Shown: positions 42,577 to 51,971, counted from the first letter of the stretch. The stretch: DNA of 64,000 nucleotides from Thalassobaculum sp965228445 (GCA_965228445.1 OZ245813.1:4926997-4990996); one strand, 5' to 3'. A program made the numbers and translations. The notes: a model not told the origin generated them from the letters alone.

Positions 42577-44196
42577 GTGACGCGCGCCATGCCGTCCGCC
42601 GAGACCTGTGTCCTGCGCCATGCGCTCGACCGCCACGCCGTCGAGCGGGCCGACCAGATCTATGCGGTGTTCGAGGATGGGGAGCGCTGGACCTTCGGCG
42701 ACACCCTGGCCCATGTCCGCGCCACGGCCGCCGGGCTGCAGCGGCTGGGCGTGGGGCGCGGCGACGCGGTGCTGGTGATGATGCCGAACGGGGCGCTCGG
42801 CCTGCGCGCGATGTTCGCGGCGAACTATCTCGGCGCGGTCTCGGTGCCGGTGAACCCGGCCTATCGCGGCGCCGTCCTGGAGCATGTGGTTGCGGATTCC
42901 GGCGCCACTATCGCGGTGGTTCATCCGGACTGCCTCGACCGGGTGCTGGAGGTTTCCCCCGGGGCGCTGACGCGTCTCGTCGTCGCCGGGCCCCTGCCGC
43001 AGGGAAAGACGCCGGAGGGGCTGACCGTCCATGGCGAGGCGATCCTGTTGGAGGAGGGGGCCGAGCCGGACCCACTGGACCGGGCGATCGCGCCCTGGGA
43101 CACCCAGTCGATCATCTTCACCTCGGGCACGACCGGCCGCTCGAAGGGCGTGCAGTCCTCCTACCTGCACTGCTACACGGCGATGAACCCGGACACCTGG
43201 ACCTGCACCCGGGCCGACGACCGCCATCTGCTGCATATGCCGATCTTCCATATCGGCGGCGCCTTCATCGCCTCCATGGCGCTCTGCGTCGGTGCCTCCG
43301 TCGCGGTGGTGGAGCGGTTCCGCACCGACGAATTCTGGCCGGTGGTACGCCGGTTGGAGGTGACCTGCGTCTTCCTGCTCGGTGCGATGGCGACCTTCCT
43401 GCTGAAGCAGCCGCCGCGCCGGGACGACCGCGACCATCCCCTGCGCGCGGTGATGATCGTCCCCCTGGGCCAGGCGGGACCGCCCTTCCGCGAGCGCTTC
43501 GATGTCGACGTCCATACCCTGTTCAACATGACCGAGATCAGCACCCCGCTGATCTCCGGCGTCAATCCGGCCAAGCCCAACATCTGCGGCCGGCCCCGCG
43601 CGGGGGTGGAGGTGCGGCTGGTCGATGGGAACGACATCCCCGTCCCGGACGGCACGCCGGGTGAGCTGATCATCCGCACCGACGATCCCTGGACCATGAC
43701 CCATGGCTATCACGGGCGCCCGGAGGCGACCGCGGCGGCCTGGCGCAACGGCTGGTTCCATACCGGCGACATGTTCCTGCGCGACGCCGACGGCGATTTC
43801 CACTTCGTCGATCGGCTGAAGGACGCGATCCGACGGCGCGGCGAGAACATCTCCTCCTACGAGGTCGAGGTGGAACTCCTGGCCCATCCGGACGTGCGCG
43901 AGGCCGCCGTGGTGGCCGTGCCGAGCGAGGTCACCGAGGACGAGGTGCTGGCCGTGCTGGCCCCGGTCGAGGGCCGGCGCCTCGATCCGGCGGCCGTGAT
44001 CGGCTTCCTGGAGCCGCGCCTGCCCGCCTTCATGATCCCGCGCTACATCCGCATCGTCGACGCCCTGCCGAAAACCCCGACCGCCAAGGTCGAAAAACAC
44101 GTGCTCCGCGCCGCGGGACTGACCCCGGACTGCTGGGACCGGGGCACCCGGCGCGGCGCCGCCGATCCGTCTAAAGTTGAAGGAACGCCGCCATGA
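42577..44196 (+). CDS. AMP-dependent acyl-CoA ligase
   Basis: A 539-residue adenylate-forming enzyme that activates a carboxylic acid to its CoA thioester. P-loop FTSGTTGRSKGV, 'GWFHTGD', hinge 'RLKDAIRRRGENISSYEVE' and the catalytic Lys in 'PKTPTAKVEKH' are all present. I prefer the GTG at 42577 because AGGAGG is 8 nt away; the ATG at 42571 is only 2 nt from it. The stop overlaps the next gene (ATGA). In context it would activate the acid produced by ketone oxidation and ester hydrolysis, but specificity is not readable. Confidence 0.9.
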   Translation: MTRAMPSAETCVLRHALDRHAVERADQIYAVFEDGERWTFGDTLAHVRATAAGLQRLGVGRGDAVLVMMPNGALGLRAMFAANYLGAVSVPVNPAYRGAVLEHVVADSGATIAVVHPDCLDRVLEVSPGALTRLVVAGPLPQGKTPEGLTVHGEAILLEEGAEPDPLDRAIAPWDTQSIIFTSGTTGRSKGVQSSYLHCYTAMNPDTWTCTRADDRHLLHMPIFHIGGAFIASMALCVGASVAVVERFRTDEFWPVVRRLEVTCVFLLGAMATFLLKQPPRRDDRDHPLRAVMIVPLGQAGPPFRERFDVDVHTLFNMTEISTPLISGVNPAKPNICGRPRAGVEVRLVDGNDIPVPDGTPGELIIRTDDPWTMTHGYHGRPEATAAAWRNGWFHTGDMFLRDADGDFHFVDRLKDAIRRRGENISSYEVEVELLAHPDVREAAVVAVPSEVTEDEVLAVLAPVEGRRLDPAAVIGFLEPRLPAFMIPRYIRIVDALPKTPTAKVEKHVLRAAGLTPDCWDRGTRRGAADPSKVEGTPP

Positions 44197-44807
44197 GCAA
44201 GCCCGTCATCCGGGTCTATACCGACTACAAGAGCCCGTACGCCTTCGTCGCGGTGGCGCCGACCTACGCCTTGGAGGCGCGGTTCGACGTGACGCTGGAG
44301 TGGCGGCCCTACACCCTGCGGATCGAGGAATATCTTGGGGCGGTTGAAACCCGCACCGAGCATTCCTGGCGGCGGGTGCGCTATTCCTACATGGATGCCC
44401 GGCGCTACGCCAACAAGCAGGGGCTGACCCTGAAGGGACCGAAGCGGGTGTATAACGGCTACTACGCCAATGCCGGGATGCTGTTCGCCCAGCGCGAGGG
44501 ATTCTTTCGGGCGTATAACGACGCGGTGTTCGAGCGGTTCTGGAAGCGCGAGCTCGACCTCGACGTGCTGTCGGAGATGTCGGCGCTGGTCGCCGGTCTC
44601 GGCGGCGACCCGGCGGCCTACGAGGCCTATGTCGAGGGGCCTGGCCGGGCCGAGATGGAGGCGGTGATCACCGAGGCCGAGGCCATGGGGGTCTTCGGCG
44701 TGCCGATGTTCGTCTTCGAGGGTGAGTTGTTCTGGGGTGGCGACCGCATCGATCTGCTCTGCGAGCGCCTGCGGCAGCAGGGGGTCAATGAGAGGCAGCC
44801 GGACTGA
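44193..44807 (+). CDS. DsbA-fold 2-hydroxychromene-2-carboxylate isomerase-like protein
   Basis: A 204-residue thioredoxin-fold protein of the HCCA isomerase/kappa-GST family. It starts 'VIRVYTDYKSPYAFVA', with Ser-Pro-Tyr replacing the CxxC of true DsbA, and ends with the cis-Pro region 'GVFGVPMFVFEGELFWGGDRIDLL', both marks of the isomerase branch. No signal peptide: a cytosolic glutathione-linked enzyme, not an oxidase of the periplasm. It is coupled to the acyl-CoA ligase by a 4-bp overlap, supporting a catabolic role on aromatic intermediates. Confidence 0.87.
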   Translation: MSKPVIRVYTDYKSPYAFVAVAPTYALEARFDVTLEWRPYTLRIEEYLGAVETRTEHSWRRVRYSYMDARRYANKQGLTLKGPKRVYNGYYANAGMLFAQREGFFRAYNDAVFERFWKRELDLDVLSEMSALVAGLGGDPAAYEAYVEGPGRAEMEAVITEAEAMGVFGVPMFVFEGELFWGGDRIDLLCERLRQQGVNERQPD

Positions 44808-44894
44808 TGGCTCTGACGTGCAATCTAAAGAAGAAAATACGCCGTAGGCGACGGCCGGCGCTCAGGCGAAACCGGGGAGGAGGAATGGTAATGA

Positions 44895-44929
44895 AATGAC
44901 CGATGAGTCATTATTCATTGATCTTGACA
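44895..44929 (+). promoter_or_regulatory. Palindrome and -35 element upstream of the ABC importer operon
   Basis: AATGAC-n6-GTCATT (44895-44912) is an 18-bp palindrome followed by TTCATTG and then TTGACA (44924-44929), a consensus -35 box. The -10 is weak (CATGCT at 18-nt spacing). The palindrome overlaps TCATTATTCA, which also occurs before the monooxygenase gene. It is a candidate target of one of the local TetR/AraC regulators. Confidence 0.5.
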
Positions 44930-45033
44930 GCCGAAGCGTTCGATCACCATGCTCCGGCTAATAAGACCACAAAAAATCCGAACCCTCGCCACGTGTCGTG
45001 ATGCAAGAGGGTCGTCATCAAGCGAGGATCGCA

Positions 45034-46317
45034 ATGAAGAAGTCGTACTCCCGCCCGCGCCGGGGCATTGATCGGCGCACCGTCCTGAAAGGTGCCGCCG
45101 CGGCGGCCGCCGTCGGTACCGGCATCACCGGCTTTCCCGCCTATCTGAAGGCTGCCAACACCCCGATCAAGATCGGTGTGCCGACCATCCTGTCCGGCCG
45201 CGTCGCCATTCTGGGCGAGTCCTCCGTTGCGGCGATCAAGAACGAGGTCCGCAAGATCAACGAGGCCGGCGGCATCGAAGGCCGCACGCTGGAGCCGATC
45301 TTCCGCGATTCGCGCGGCAAGCCGGACGAAGCGGCGCGGATGACCCGCGACCTGGTCAACAACGAGGGCTGCGAGATCATTCTCGACGCCGAAGCCTCGG
45401 GCGCGTCCTTCGCGGTCAACGAGGTGGTGCGGGACATGAAGCAGTTCTGCATCCACACCAACTCCGAGACCTCGTCGCTGACGGCCGATCCGAAGAACCA
45501 GGTCGACTGGGTCTTCCGCTCCTGCCGCCAGGGCATCCATGACGCCGTCGGCGGCGGTCTGGTCGCCGCCAAGGTGGTCAAGGAGAAGGGCCTGAAGAAG
45601 TGGGCCACGATCTCTCCGGACTACGCCTACGGCCGCGCCAACACCGAAGAGTTCATGGAATACGTGAAGCTCTTCGCCCCCGAGACCGAGGTCATCACCG
45701 AGACCTGGCCGAAGCTGTTCCAGCCGGACTACACCGAGAACGTGACCGCGCTGCTGAACGCCCAGCCGGAAGCCCTGTACTCCTGCCTGTGGGGCGGCGA
45801 TCTGGTCGCGTTCTTCGACCAGGCGAGCCTCTACGGCCTGTTCGACCAGTTCACGGCCTTCGCGGTGAACCTGGGCGACTATCCGGTGCTGACGGCGATC
45901 AAGAGCCGTCCGGCCGGTGTGTACTCGGGCAGCCGTTACCACAAGGACATTCCGGACACGCCGGAGAACGAGGCCTGGTACGACAGCTACATGGCCAACT
46001 CCAACGTGCTGCCGACCAACTGGGCCTGGCAGAACGCCGCAGCGGTCAACTTCGTCGCCGAGGCGCTGAAGAAGACGGGCGGCGACACCGACACCATGAA
46101 GATGGCGGACGCGACCTCTGGCCTGACCATCGACTCGCCGTTCGGCGTCGACGGCACGCTGACCATCCGCGAGGAAGACCACACCCTGGTCAACTACATG
46201 GTCGGCTACTCCAAGACCATCGTGGACGAGCCCTATGTGGTGGACTTCGACCAGACCGCCTGGTCGGAGATCTACAAGCACGAGGCGGATTGGAAGAAGC
46301 GCAACGGCTACGCCTGA
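45034..46317 (+). CDS. Branched-chain-type ABC transporter substrate-binding protein (Tat-exported)
   Basis: A 427-residue periplasmic binding protein of the LivJ/AmiC/urea (family 1) type. The N-terminus carries a twin-arginine motif (IDRRTVLKGAAAA) before the hydrophobic core, so it is exported folded through Tat, as often seen for binding proteins in this group. The mature part begins 'TPIKIGVPTILSGRVAILGE', with 'KINEAGGIEGRTLEPIFRDSRG' following. GAGG precedes the ATG. It starts a six-gene operon. Ligands of this family include amino acids, amides and aromatic acids; the neighbouring catabolic enzymes favour an aromatic or organic acid. Confidence 0.93.
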   Translation: MKKSYSRPRRGIDRRTVLKGAAAAAAVGTGITGFPAYLKAANTPIKIGVPTILSGRVAILGESSVAAIKNEVRKINEAGGIEGRTLEPIFRDSRGKPDEAARMTRDLVNNEGCEIILDAEASGASFAVNEVVRDMKQFCIHTNSETSSLTADPKNQVDWVFRSCRQGIHDAVGGGLVAAKVVKEKGLKKWATISPDYAYGRANTEEFMEYVKLFAPETEVITETWPKLFQPDYTENVTALLNAQPEALYSCLWGGDLVAFFDQASLYGLFDQFTAFAVNLGDYPVLTAIKSRPAGVYSGSRYHKDIPDTPENEAWYDSYMANSNVLPTNWAWQNAAAVNFVAEALKKTGGDTDTMKMADATSGLTIDSPFGVDGTLTIREEDHTLVNYMVGYSKTIVDEPYVVDFDQTAWSEIYKHEADWKKRNGYA

Positions 46318-46415
46318 TGCGCCGTCCGGGCGGGGGCTGACCTCCGCCCGGCATTCTCCGGGGCGCCGGTCACAGGCCGGCGCCTCTCTCTGTTCGTTTC
46401 TGCGGATTGACCCTT

Positions 46416-47324
46416 ATGCTCGATTTAGACGCGCTTGCCGCCTGTCTGTCGACCTCGGCCTGCCTGGTGAACCAGGCGACGAGCGGACTGATCATCGGCA
46501 TGCTTCTGTTCCTGGTGGCGTCCGGCGTCACGCTGATCTTCGGCGTGCTCCACGTCATCAATTTCGCCCATGGCAGCTTCTACATGGTCGGTGCGTATTT
46601 CGCGTACACGACCTATGTGGTGACCGGTAACTACTTCCTGGCGGCCCTGGTGGGCGGCATCGGAGCGGGCATTACCGGCATTCTGTTCGAACGGCTGATC
46701 ATCAGCCGGGTGTACGGGCAGAACCTGCTGATGCAGCTCCTGGTCTGTTACGCCTTCATTCTGATCGTCGACGACCTGGTGAAGATCATCTGGGGTGCCG
46801 AATACCTGGCGATGGGCATCCCGGCCGAGTTCCGTCTGCCGCCCTTCCGCATCGCCGGCGGGTTCGTGCCGCCGTTCTACCTGTTCCTGGTGGCGGTCGC
46901 GGTGTTCATCGGCGTCGGCTCGGTCCTGCTGGTCACCAAGACCCGCTTCGGCAAGATCGTACGCGCCGCCGCGCTGAACGCGCCCATGGTCTCGGCCCTC
47001 GGCATCCGGGTGAACGTCTATTTCGCCCTGCTGTTCGGCTTCGGTTGCGCGCTCGCCGGTGTCGCCGGCGCCTTGGCCGCTCCGGTCCGCTCGCTGACCC
47101 CCGGCATGGGGCTCGGCATCCTGGTGGAGAGTTTCATCGTGACCGTCATCGGCGGCATGGGGTCGATCCCCGGCGCCTTCCTCGCGGCCATCATCCTGGG
47201 GCTCACCCGCTCGATCGGCAGCGTCGGCTTCCCGCTTTTCGTTGACGGGGCGATGTTCATGATCATGGCGCTGGTGCTGATCTTCCGGCCGACCGGCCTG
47301 CTGGGCCAGGGAGCGGTGCGATGA
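46416..47324 (+). CDS. Branched-chain-type ABC transporter permease (LivH-like)
   Basis: A 302-residue permease with about eight hydrophobic segments. LivH landmarks are 'GVTLIFGVLHVINFAHGSFYMVGAY' (residues about 35-60) and 'VESFIVTVIGGMGSIPGAFLAAIILG' near the C-terminus. The N-terminal 'LSTSACLVNQATSG' has no signal peptide. The ATG at 46416 follows a 98-bp gap after the binding protein with a weak ribosome site. It overlaps the livM-like gene by 4 bp (ATGA). Confidence 0.92.
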   Translation: MLDLDALAACLSTSACLVNQATSGLIIGMLLFLVASGVTLIFGVLHVINFAHGSFYMVGAYFAYTTYVVTGNYFLAALVGGIGAGITGILFERLIISRVYGQNLLMQLLVCYAFILIVDDLVKIIWGAEYLAMGIPAEFRLPPFRIAGGFVPPFYLFLVAVAVFIGVGSVLLVTKTRFGKIVRAAALNAPMVSALGIRVNVYFALLFGFGCALAGVAGALAAPVRSLTPGMGLGILVESFIVTVIGGMGSIPGAFLAAIILGLTRSIGSVGFPLFVDGAMFMIMALVLIFRPTGLLGQGAVR

Positions 47325-48334
47325 GCCTCATTGTGCAGTTCCGGCGCGATCTGCTGATCGCCGCCGTCGCCCTTGCCGTGCTGGTCGCCATCGGCCTCGG
47401 TATCGAGCATGCCTGGCCGCGCGACTTCATGACGGCGATCTTCGCCGCCGGCCTGCTGGCCATGTCGCTGAACATGCTGATCGGCTACACCGGTCTGGTG
47501 TCCTTCGGCCATGCGGCGTTCTTCGCGCTGGGAGGCTACATCTTCGGCCTGCTGCTGCAGTCGCCGGCCTTCACCGGCGCGGTGGGGGCGGCCTCGGTTC
47601 CGCTGGCCCTGCTCGCCGCCGTGGTGGGCACCGGCCTCTATGCGGTGATCATCGGTGCGATCTGCGTGCGGCTGACGGAAATCTACTTCGCCTTCCTGAC
47701 GCTCGCGTTCCAGATGTTCCTGTACAGCGTGATCCTGAGCTGGGTCGACCTGACCGGCGGCGACCAGGGGCTGATGGGCGGCATTCCGCGGCCCGAGTTC
47801 CTCGGCATCGATCTCGCCGACCAGTACCACCGCTTCGTCTTCTGCGCGGTGCTGTTCGTGGTCTGCGTGATGATCATGCGGATCATGACCGAGAGCCCGT
47901 TCGGCTACACCCTGCGGATGATCCGCGACAACGCCACGCGCGCGGCCTTCCTGGGCGTGAACGTGACCCGGGTGAAGCTGATCTGCTTCGTGGTCTCGTC
48001 CTCGATCGCTTCGGTCGGCGGCGTGATCCTGGCCCTGTTCACCTCCGGTGCCTATCCGGAATGGGCGTTCTGGGCGCAGTCCGGCGAGGCGATCTTCATG
48101 ATCATGCTCGGCGGTCTGAACGTCTTCCTCGGCCCGATCCTCGGAGCGGTGGCGCTGCGTATCCTGAACGACGTCGTTCAGATGTACACCTCGCACACCG
48201 AGATCGTGATCGGCCTGGTGATCATGTTCGTCGTGCTCGGTCTGCGCCGCGGCATTCTCGACTTCGCCAAGGACTGGTGGGTCGAGAGGCAGCAGGCGCG
48301 CCTGGCGGCGGAAAACCGGAATGGACGTGAGTGA
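47321..48334 (+). CDS. Branched-chain-type ABC transporter permease (LivM-like)
   Basis: A 337-residue permease with the LivM features 'NMLIGYTGLVSFGHAAFFALGGY', 'RMIRDNATRAAFLGVNVTRVKL' and a C-terminal 'MIMLGGLNVFLGPILGAVALRIL'. It pairs with the LivH-like protein to make the inner-membrane channel. The start overlaps the livH-like stop (ATGA), and its stop shares a base with the start of the SDR gene (TGATG). Slightly longer than average owing to the C-terminal charged tail. Confidence 0.92.
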   Translation: MSLIVQFRRDLLIAAVALAVLVAIGLGIEHAWPRDFMTAIFAAGLLAMSLNMLIGYTGLVSFGHAAFFALGGYIFGLLLQSPAFTGAVGAASVPLALLAAVVGTGLYAVIIGAICVRLTEIYFAFLTLAFQMFLYSVILSWVDLTGGDQGLMGGIPRPEFLGIDLADQYHRFVFCAVLFVVCVMIMRIMTESPFGYTLRMIRDNATRAAFLGVNVTRVKLICFVVSSSIASVGGVILALFTSGAYPEWAFWAQSGEAIFMIMLGGLNVFLGPILGAVALRILNDVVQMYTSHTEIVIGLVIMFVVLGLRRGILDFAKDWWVERQQARLAAENRNGRE

Positions 48335-49128
48335 TGAGTGACGTGGGAAGCCTGAAGGACCGCATCGCGGTCGTCACGGGCGGGGCCAGCGGCATCGGTG
48401 CCGCCTGCGCCCGGGTGATGGCGGCGCGCGGGGCGCGCGTGGTCGTCGCCGACGTGAATGCCGAGGCGGCGGCCAAGGTGGCCGGCGAGATCGGCGGCGT
48501 GGGCTACGGGGTCGACGTGCGTGACATCGACGCCATCGAGGCCCTGGCCGAGCGCAGCGAGCGCGAGGTCGGCGAGACCGACATCCTGGTGACCTCCGCC
48601 GGCGTCGTGCAGCCGCCGCTGCCGCCGGAGGAGCTGTCGCCGGAGCTGTTCGACAACGTGATCGCGGTCAACCTGCGCGGGACCTACTACTGCGCCAAGG
48701 CCTACGGCCTGCGCATGGTGGCCCGGCGCCGCGGCGCCATCGTCACCATCAGTTCGGTCACGGCCGAGCGATCGGTGCCGCTGCACGCCTATGCGCCGAG
48801 CAAGGCGGCGGTGACCAACATGACCATGAACCTGGCGGCCGAATGGGGCCGGGCGGGTATCCGGGTCAACACGGTGGAGCCGGGCTATACCCGCACCCCC
48901 GCGCTGCAGGACCAGATCGACCGCGGCCATCGCGACGTCACCCTGCTGGAGGAGAACTCCACGCTGGGCCGCATGGTCGAGCCGGAGGAGATCGCCAAGG
49001 CGGTCGCCTTCCTCGCCTCCGACGAAGCGTCGGCCGTGACCGGTATCGCGCTTCCGGTGGATGTCGGCTTCTTCAGCGCCGGCTCCTGGCATCCGTATGG
49101 CGGCGTGCGCCGACAGGGGAACCGCTGA
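48334..49128 (+). CDS. Short-chain dehydrogenase embedded in the ABC importer operon
   Basis: A 264-residue SDR with TGGASGIGAACA (cofactor), 'VTSAGVVQPP' (in place of NAAG), catalytic Ser in 'TISSVTAERS', and YAPSKAAV (Tyr and Lys). The insertion of an SDR between the permease and ATPase genes, joined by one-base overlaps on both sides, implies that the imported compound is oxidised at a hydroxyl group or reduced at a ketone soon after entry. NAD(H) preference is suggested by the Asp at the end of the second strand ('VVVADVNAEA'). Confidence 0.9.
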   Translation: MSDVGSLKDRIAVVTGGASGIGAACARVMAARGARVVVADVNAEAAAKVAGEIGGVGYGVDVRDIDAIEALAERSEREVGETDILVTSAGVVQPPLPPEELSPELFDNVIAVNLRGTYYCAKAYGLRMVARRRGAIVTISSVTAERSVPLHAYAPSKAAVTNMTMNLAAEWGRAGIRVNTVEPGYTRTPALQDQIDRGHRDVTLLEENSTLGRMVEPEEIAKAVAFLASDEASAVTGIALPVDVGFFSAGSWHPYGGVRRQGNR

Positions 49129-49886
49129 TGCTGCGCCTAGAGAATGTGGTCAAGTCGTTCGGGGGCGTGGTCGCCACCAACGACGTCTCGCTGGACTTCC
49201 CGGCCGGCTCCCTGAGCGCGGTGATCGGACCGAACGGTGCGGGCAAGACGACGCTGTTCAACCTGGTCACCGGCCATCTGGTGCCGGACAGCGGTCGGAT
49301 CCTGCTGGAGGAAGAGGACATCGCCGGCAAGCCGCCGGTCGACATCGTGCGCAAGGGCATCGGCCGCGCCTTCCAGATCGCCAGCATCTTCCCGAGCATG
49401 ACGGTCGAGCAGTCGCTCATGTGCGCCGTCGCCTCGCATTTCCACACCTCGGAGGCGATGCTGTCGGTGTTTCCGCCGCGCAACGTGCGCCAGCGGACCG
49501 AGGAGCTGATCGACCTGCTGGGCATGGGCTCGGTGGCGAAGCTGCTCAGCGCCAACATCTCGCACGGCGACCAGAAGCTGCTGGATATCGGCCTGGCCCT
49601 GGCGCTGGAGCCGAAGGTGCTGATGCTCGACGAGCCGACCGCCGGCATGGGCCCGGAGGAACGGTGGCAGATGATCGGCACCGTGCGCCGCCTGTGGGAG
49701 CAGGGGGGCATGACCCTGATCTTCATCGAGCACGACATGGACATCGTCTTCGAGGTCGCCCAGGGCATCACCGTGCTGAGCTACGGCGCGGTCCTGGCCC
49801 AGGGCACGGCGGAAGAAATTCGCAATCATCCGGAGGTCGTCGAGGCCTATCTCGGATCGGAGTCGACGGCGGAGGCCTCGCAATGA
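49128..49886 (+). CDS. Branched-chain-type ABC transporter ATP-binding protein (LivG-like)
   Basis: A 252-residue ATPase with Walker A GPNGAGKTT, signature ISHGDQKLLDIG (LivG-type variant of LSGGQ) and Walker B VLMLDEPTAGM. The C-terminal 'NHPEVVEAYLG' is typical of LivG. It starts at an ATG overlapping the SDR stop (TGATG) and ends in an ATGA overlap with the livF-like gene. Confidence 0.93.
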   Translation: MLRLENVVKSFGGVVATNDVSLDFPAGSLSAVIGPNGAGKTTLFNLVTGHLVPDSGRILLEEEDIAGKPPVDIVRKGIGRAFQIASIFPSMTVEQSLMCAVASHFHTSEAMLSVFPPRNVRQRTEELIDLLGMGSVAKLLSANISHGDQKLLDIGLALALEPKVLMLDEPTAGMGPEERWQMIGTVRRLWEQGGMTLIFIEHDMDIVFEVAQGITVLSYGAVLAQGTAEEIRNHPEVVEAYLGSESTAEASQ

Positions 49887-50623
49887 GCGGCGCGACGAAC
49901 GGGGGCACGGCGAGCGACGTGATCCTCAAGGTCGAGGATATCGACGTCTTCTACGGAGCCTCCAAGATCCTCTTCGGAGTCGATCTCGAGGTCGGCCGCG
50001 GCCGCACGCTGGCGCTGTTGGGCCGCAACGGAGCGGGCAAGAGCACGACGATGAAGGCCATCGCGGGCATCGCCCGGCCGCGCAAGGGCTCGATCTCCAT
50101 GGAAGGTCAGAACCTGGCCGGCGAACGGCCCGACACCATCGCCCGGGCCGGCATCGGCTATGTGCCCGAGGACCGGCAGGTGTTCTCGATGCACAGCGTC
50201 GAGGACAACCTCCTCATCGGCATGAAGAAGGGTGTGCGAGGGCAGGAGGACTGGACCCTGGAGCGGGTCTACGACACCTTCCCGATCCTGGCCCGCATGA
50301 AGGACCGCAAGGCCGGGCTGATGTCCGGCGGCGAGCAGCAGATGCTGACCATCGCCCGCACCCTGATGGGCAACCCGGACGTCCTGCTGCTGGACGAGCC
50401 GTCGGAGGGTCTCGCCCCGATCATCGTGCAGGCGATCGGCGACCTGATCCGCACCCTGCGCGACACCGGCGTCACCATCGTCCTGGCCGAGCAGAACATG
50501 CATTTCTGCCTCGGCATCTCCGAGGACGCGGCGGTGATCGACAAGGGACACATCGTCTACCGCGACACCATCGCCGGCCTGCGGGCCAACGAAGAGGTCA
50601 CCAAGCGGTACCTGGCGATCTGA
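49883..50623 (+). CDS. Branched-chain-type ABC transporter ATP-binding protein (LivF-like)
   Basis: The second ATPase (246 aa) with Walker A GRNGAGKSTT, signature LMSGGEQQM, Walker B VLLLDEPSEGLAPI and a 'YVPEDRQVF' segment. It has an N-terminal extension of about 12 polar residues. It is the last gene of the importer operon, followed by a perfect 11-bp stem hairpin at 50632-50668 that also overlaps the end of the opposite tetR-type gene. Confidence 0.93.
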   Translation: MSGATNGGTASDVILKVEDIDVFYGASKILFGVDLEVGRGRTLALLGRNGAGKSTTMKAIAGIARPRKGSISMEGQNLAGERPDTIARAGIGYVPEDRQVFSMHSVEDNLLIGMKKGVRGQEDWTLERVYDTFPILARMKDRKAGLMSGGEQQMLTIARTLMGNPDVLLLDEPSEGLAPIIVQAIGDLIRTLRDTGVTIVLAEQNMHFCLGISEDAAVIDKGHIVYRDTIAGLRANEEVTKRYLAI

Positions 50624-50631
50624 CCCCTGTG

Positions 50632-50668
50632 TCTCGGAAGCCGGGCAACCCGGCTCAGGCTTCCGAGA
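50632..50668. terminator. Bidirectional hairpin between importer operon and tetR-type gene
   Basis: A perfect 11-bp stem (TCTCGGAAGCC / GGCTTCCGAGA) with a 15-nt loop lies 9 bp after the livF-like stop. Its right arm covers the last codons of the converging tetR-type gene. No T-run follows, so termination strength is uncertain. Confidence 0.6.
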
Positions 50669-51296
50669 ACAGGCCTCGACGCAGCATTTTCATATAGGCC
50701 TGGATCACATGCTCGGGCACCGGCCCGGTATGGCCGTTGCGGTCGCGGGCGTAGCGCATGGCGATATAGGCGCGCGACGCCAGCAGCATGTAGATGATCG
50801 CTTCGAGCTCGTTCTCGTCGAAGCCCTGGATCTCGCCGCGCTGAACCGCCCGCCCCAGCGCCGCCTTGTAGCCCTCCACCAGGATGCGGAAGTGCTCGGC
50901 ATGCGCCTCCGGCGCAAACACCTCGGCCTCGTAGAGGATGCGATAGAAGGTCGGGTGGGTGTCGAGATAGCCGAAGAACGCCCGCAGCCGAGCCTCCTCG
51001 CGCGCCGGACCGGTGAGATCGCGGGGCATCGACGAGGCGATATGATCGAGCATCTGCCGGCCCATATAGGGCAGCAGCCGGTTCAAGACGTCCTGTCGCG
51101 ATTCGAAATAGTTGTAGAAGGTTCCCTGCGCCACGCCGGCGAGCTGGGTAATCTTCGAGATCGACGCATCGGCATAACCGTCTGTGCCGACCACCTGCGC
51201 CGCCGCCTCCAGAAGCAATCGGTAGGTCTCGCGCGCCTTCTCCTCGCGGGAGAGACGTCGCGCTTGGGAGGGACGAAGGGAAAGTGAGTCCGCCAT
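50655..51296 (-). CDS. TetR/AcrR-family transcriptional regulator
   Basis: A 213-residue regulator with an N-terminal HTH (about 25-72): 'LLLEAAAQVVGTDGYADASISKITQLAGV' region and 'AQGTFYNYFESRQDVLNRLLP'. The C-terminal helical domain would bind the ligand. It converges with the ABC importer/SDR operon and is its most likely repressor, possibly sensing the imported compound. A CTGTTA...TAACAG repeat upstream of its start is a candidate self-operator. Confidence 0.9.
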   Translation of the reverse strand: MADSLSLRPSQARRLSREEKARETYRLLLEAAAQVVGTDGYADASISKITQLAGVAQGTFYNYFESRQDVLNRLLPYMGRQMLDHIASSMPRDLTGPAREEARLRAFFGYLDTHPTFYRILYEAEVFAPEAHAEHFRILVEGYKAALGRAVQRGEIQGFDENELEAIIYMLLASRAYIAMRYARDRNGHTGPVPEHVIQAYMKMLRRGLFSEA

Positions 51297-51321
51297 CGAT
51301 AAGCCGGCGCTTCCTAATGCA

Positions 51322-51347
51322 CTGTTATTTCATTCGTATATTAACAG
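51322..51347. promoter_or_regulatory. Candidate operator upstream of the tetR-type gene
   Basis: CTGTTA-n14-TAACAG flanks an AT-rich core (TTTCATTCGTATAT) about 25 bp upstream of the tetR-type start codon (51296). Position and symmetry suit an autoregulatory operator. Confidence 0.45.
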
Positions 51348-51495
51348 AAGAGTTTCGGAAGATGGGCCAAATTTGTACCGCCGCCCCGGATATTTGGGGC
51401 CGATAATGCGCGTCGATATTCGGCTGTTCGGGCGGCGCCACGCGGGTGGGGCGGTCACCTGCTCGGGATTGGACCGGTCGGCGGCGGGATCCGGG

Positions 51496-51819
51496 TCAGT
51501 TGGTCGGCGTATCGAGCAGGAGAGCCTGTCCGCCCTCCTGGATCCGATCTCCGGAGACGCGGTGGAAGTCGGCGGCTTCGCCCGCGCTGGCGCGGTCGAC
51601 CCGGTACAGTTTCTCGTCCGCGAACGCGCTGTGATCGTGGGCGCTTTCGTTGCCCACATGCCCGCTCACGTTGCGGCTGTCCCAGGATGTGGCGGCGACG
51701 ATCGCCTCGGCCGAGGTCGGGGCTTCCACGAACAGGGTCTGCGCGATCTGGCGGCCCTGCCAGCGCGGGTCCTCGGCATGGGCGACGGGGGTGAATTTCC
51801 AGACGATCCGGTCGGCCAT
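51496..51819 (-). CDS. Small hypothetical protein
   Basis: A 107-residue soluble protein starting at the ATG at 51819, which has GAGGAAA 4-5 nt upstream; an in-frame ATG at 51834 would add five residues. It contains 'RIVWKFTPVAHAEDPRWQGR' and ends 'GGQALLLDTPTN'. No signal peptide, membrane segment or enzyme motif is seen and I do not recognise a family. It sits upstream of katG on the same strand direction but beyond katG's terminator, so co-regulation is not implied. Confidence 0.7.
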   Translation of the reverse strand: MADRIVWKFTPVAHAEDPRWQGRQIAQTLFVEAPTSAEAIVAATSWDSRNVSGHVGNESAHDHSAFADEKLYRVDRASAGEAADFHRVSGDRIQEGGQALLLDTPTN

Positions 51820-51901
51820 CGGTTTCCTCATGGTCGTGTGGAGACAAAGACTTAGCGAGGAAACGGTCGGTCGGCCCGGCGGTTCCCCCCGGTCGGTTCC
51901 C

Positions 51902-51940
51902 GAACGCAAAGGGGCGGCGCCTCCGACGAGACGCCGCCCC
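51902..51940 (-). terminator. Rho-independent terminator of katG
   Basis: On the - strand, GGGGCGGCG and CGCCGCCCC form a 9-bp stem (51911-51940), followed by TTTGCGTT, starting 31 bp after the katG stop codon. Confidence 0.8.
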
Positions 51941-51971
51941 CCTGGGTGGGATCAGTTTGGATCGACCGCGA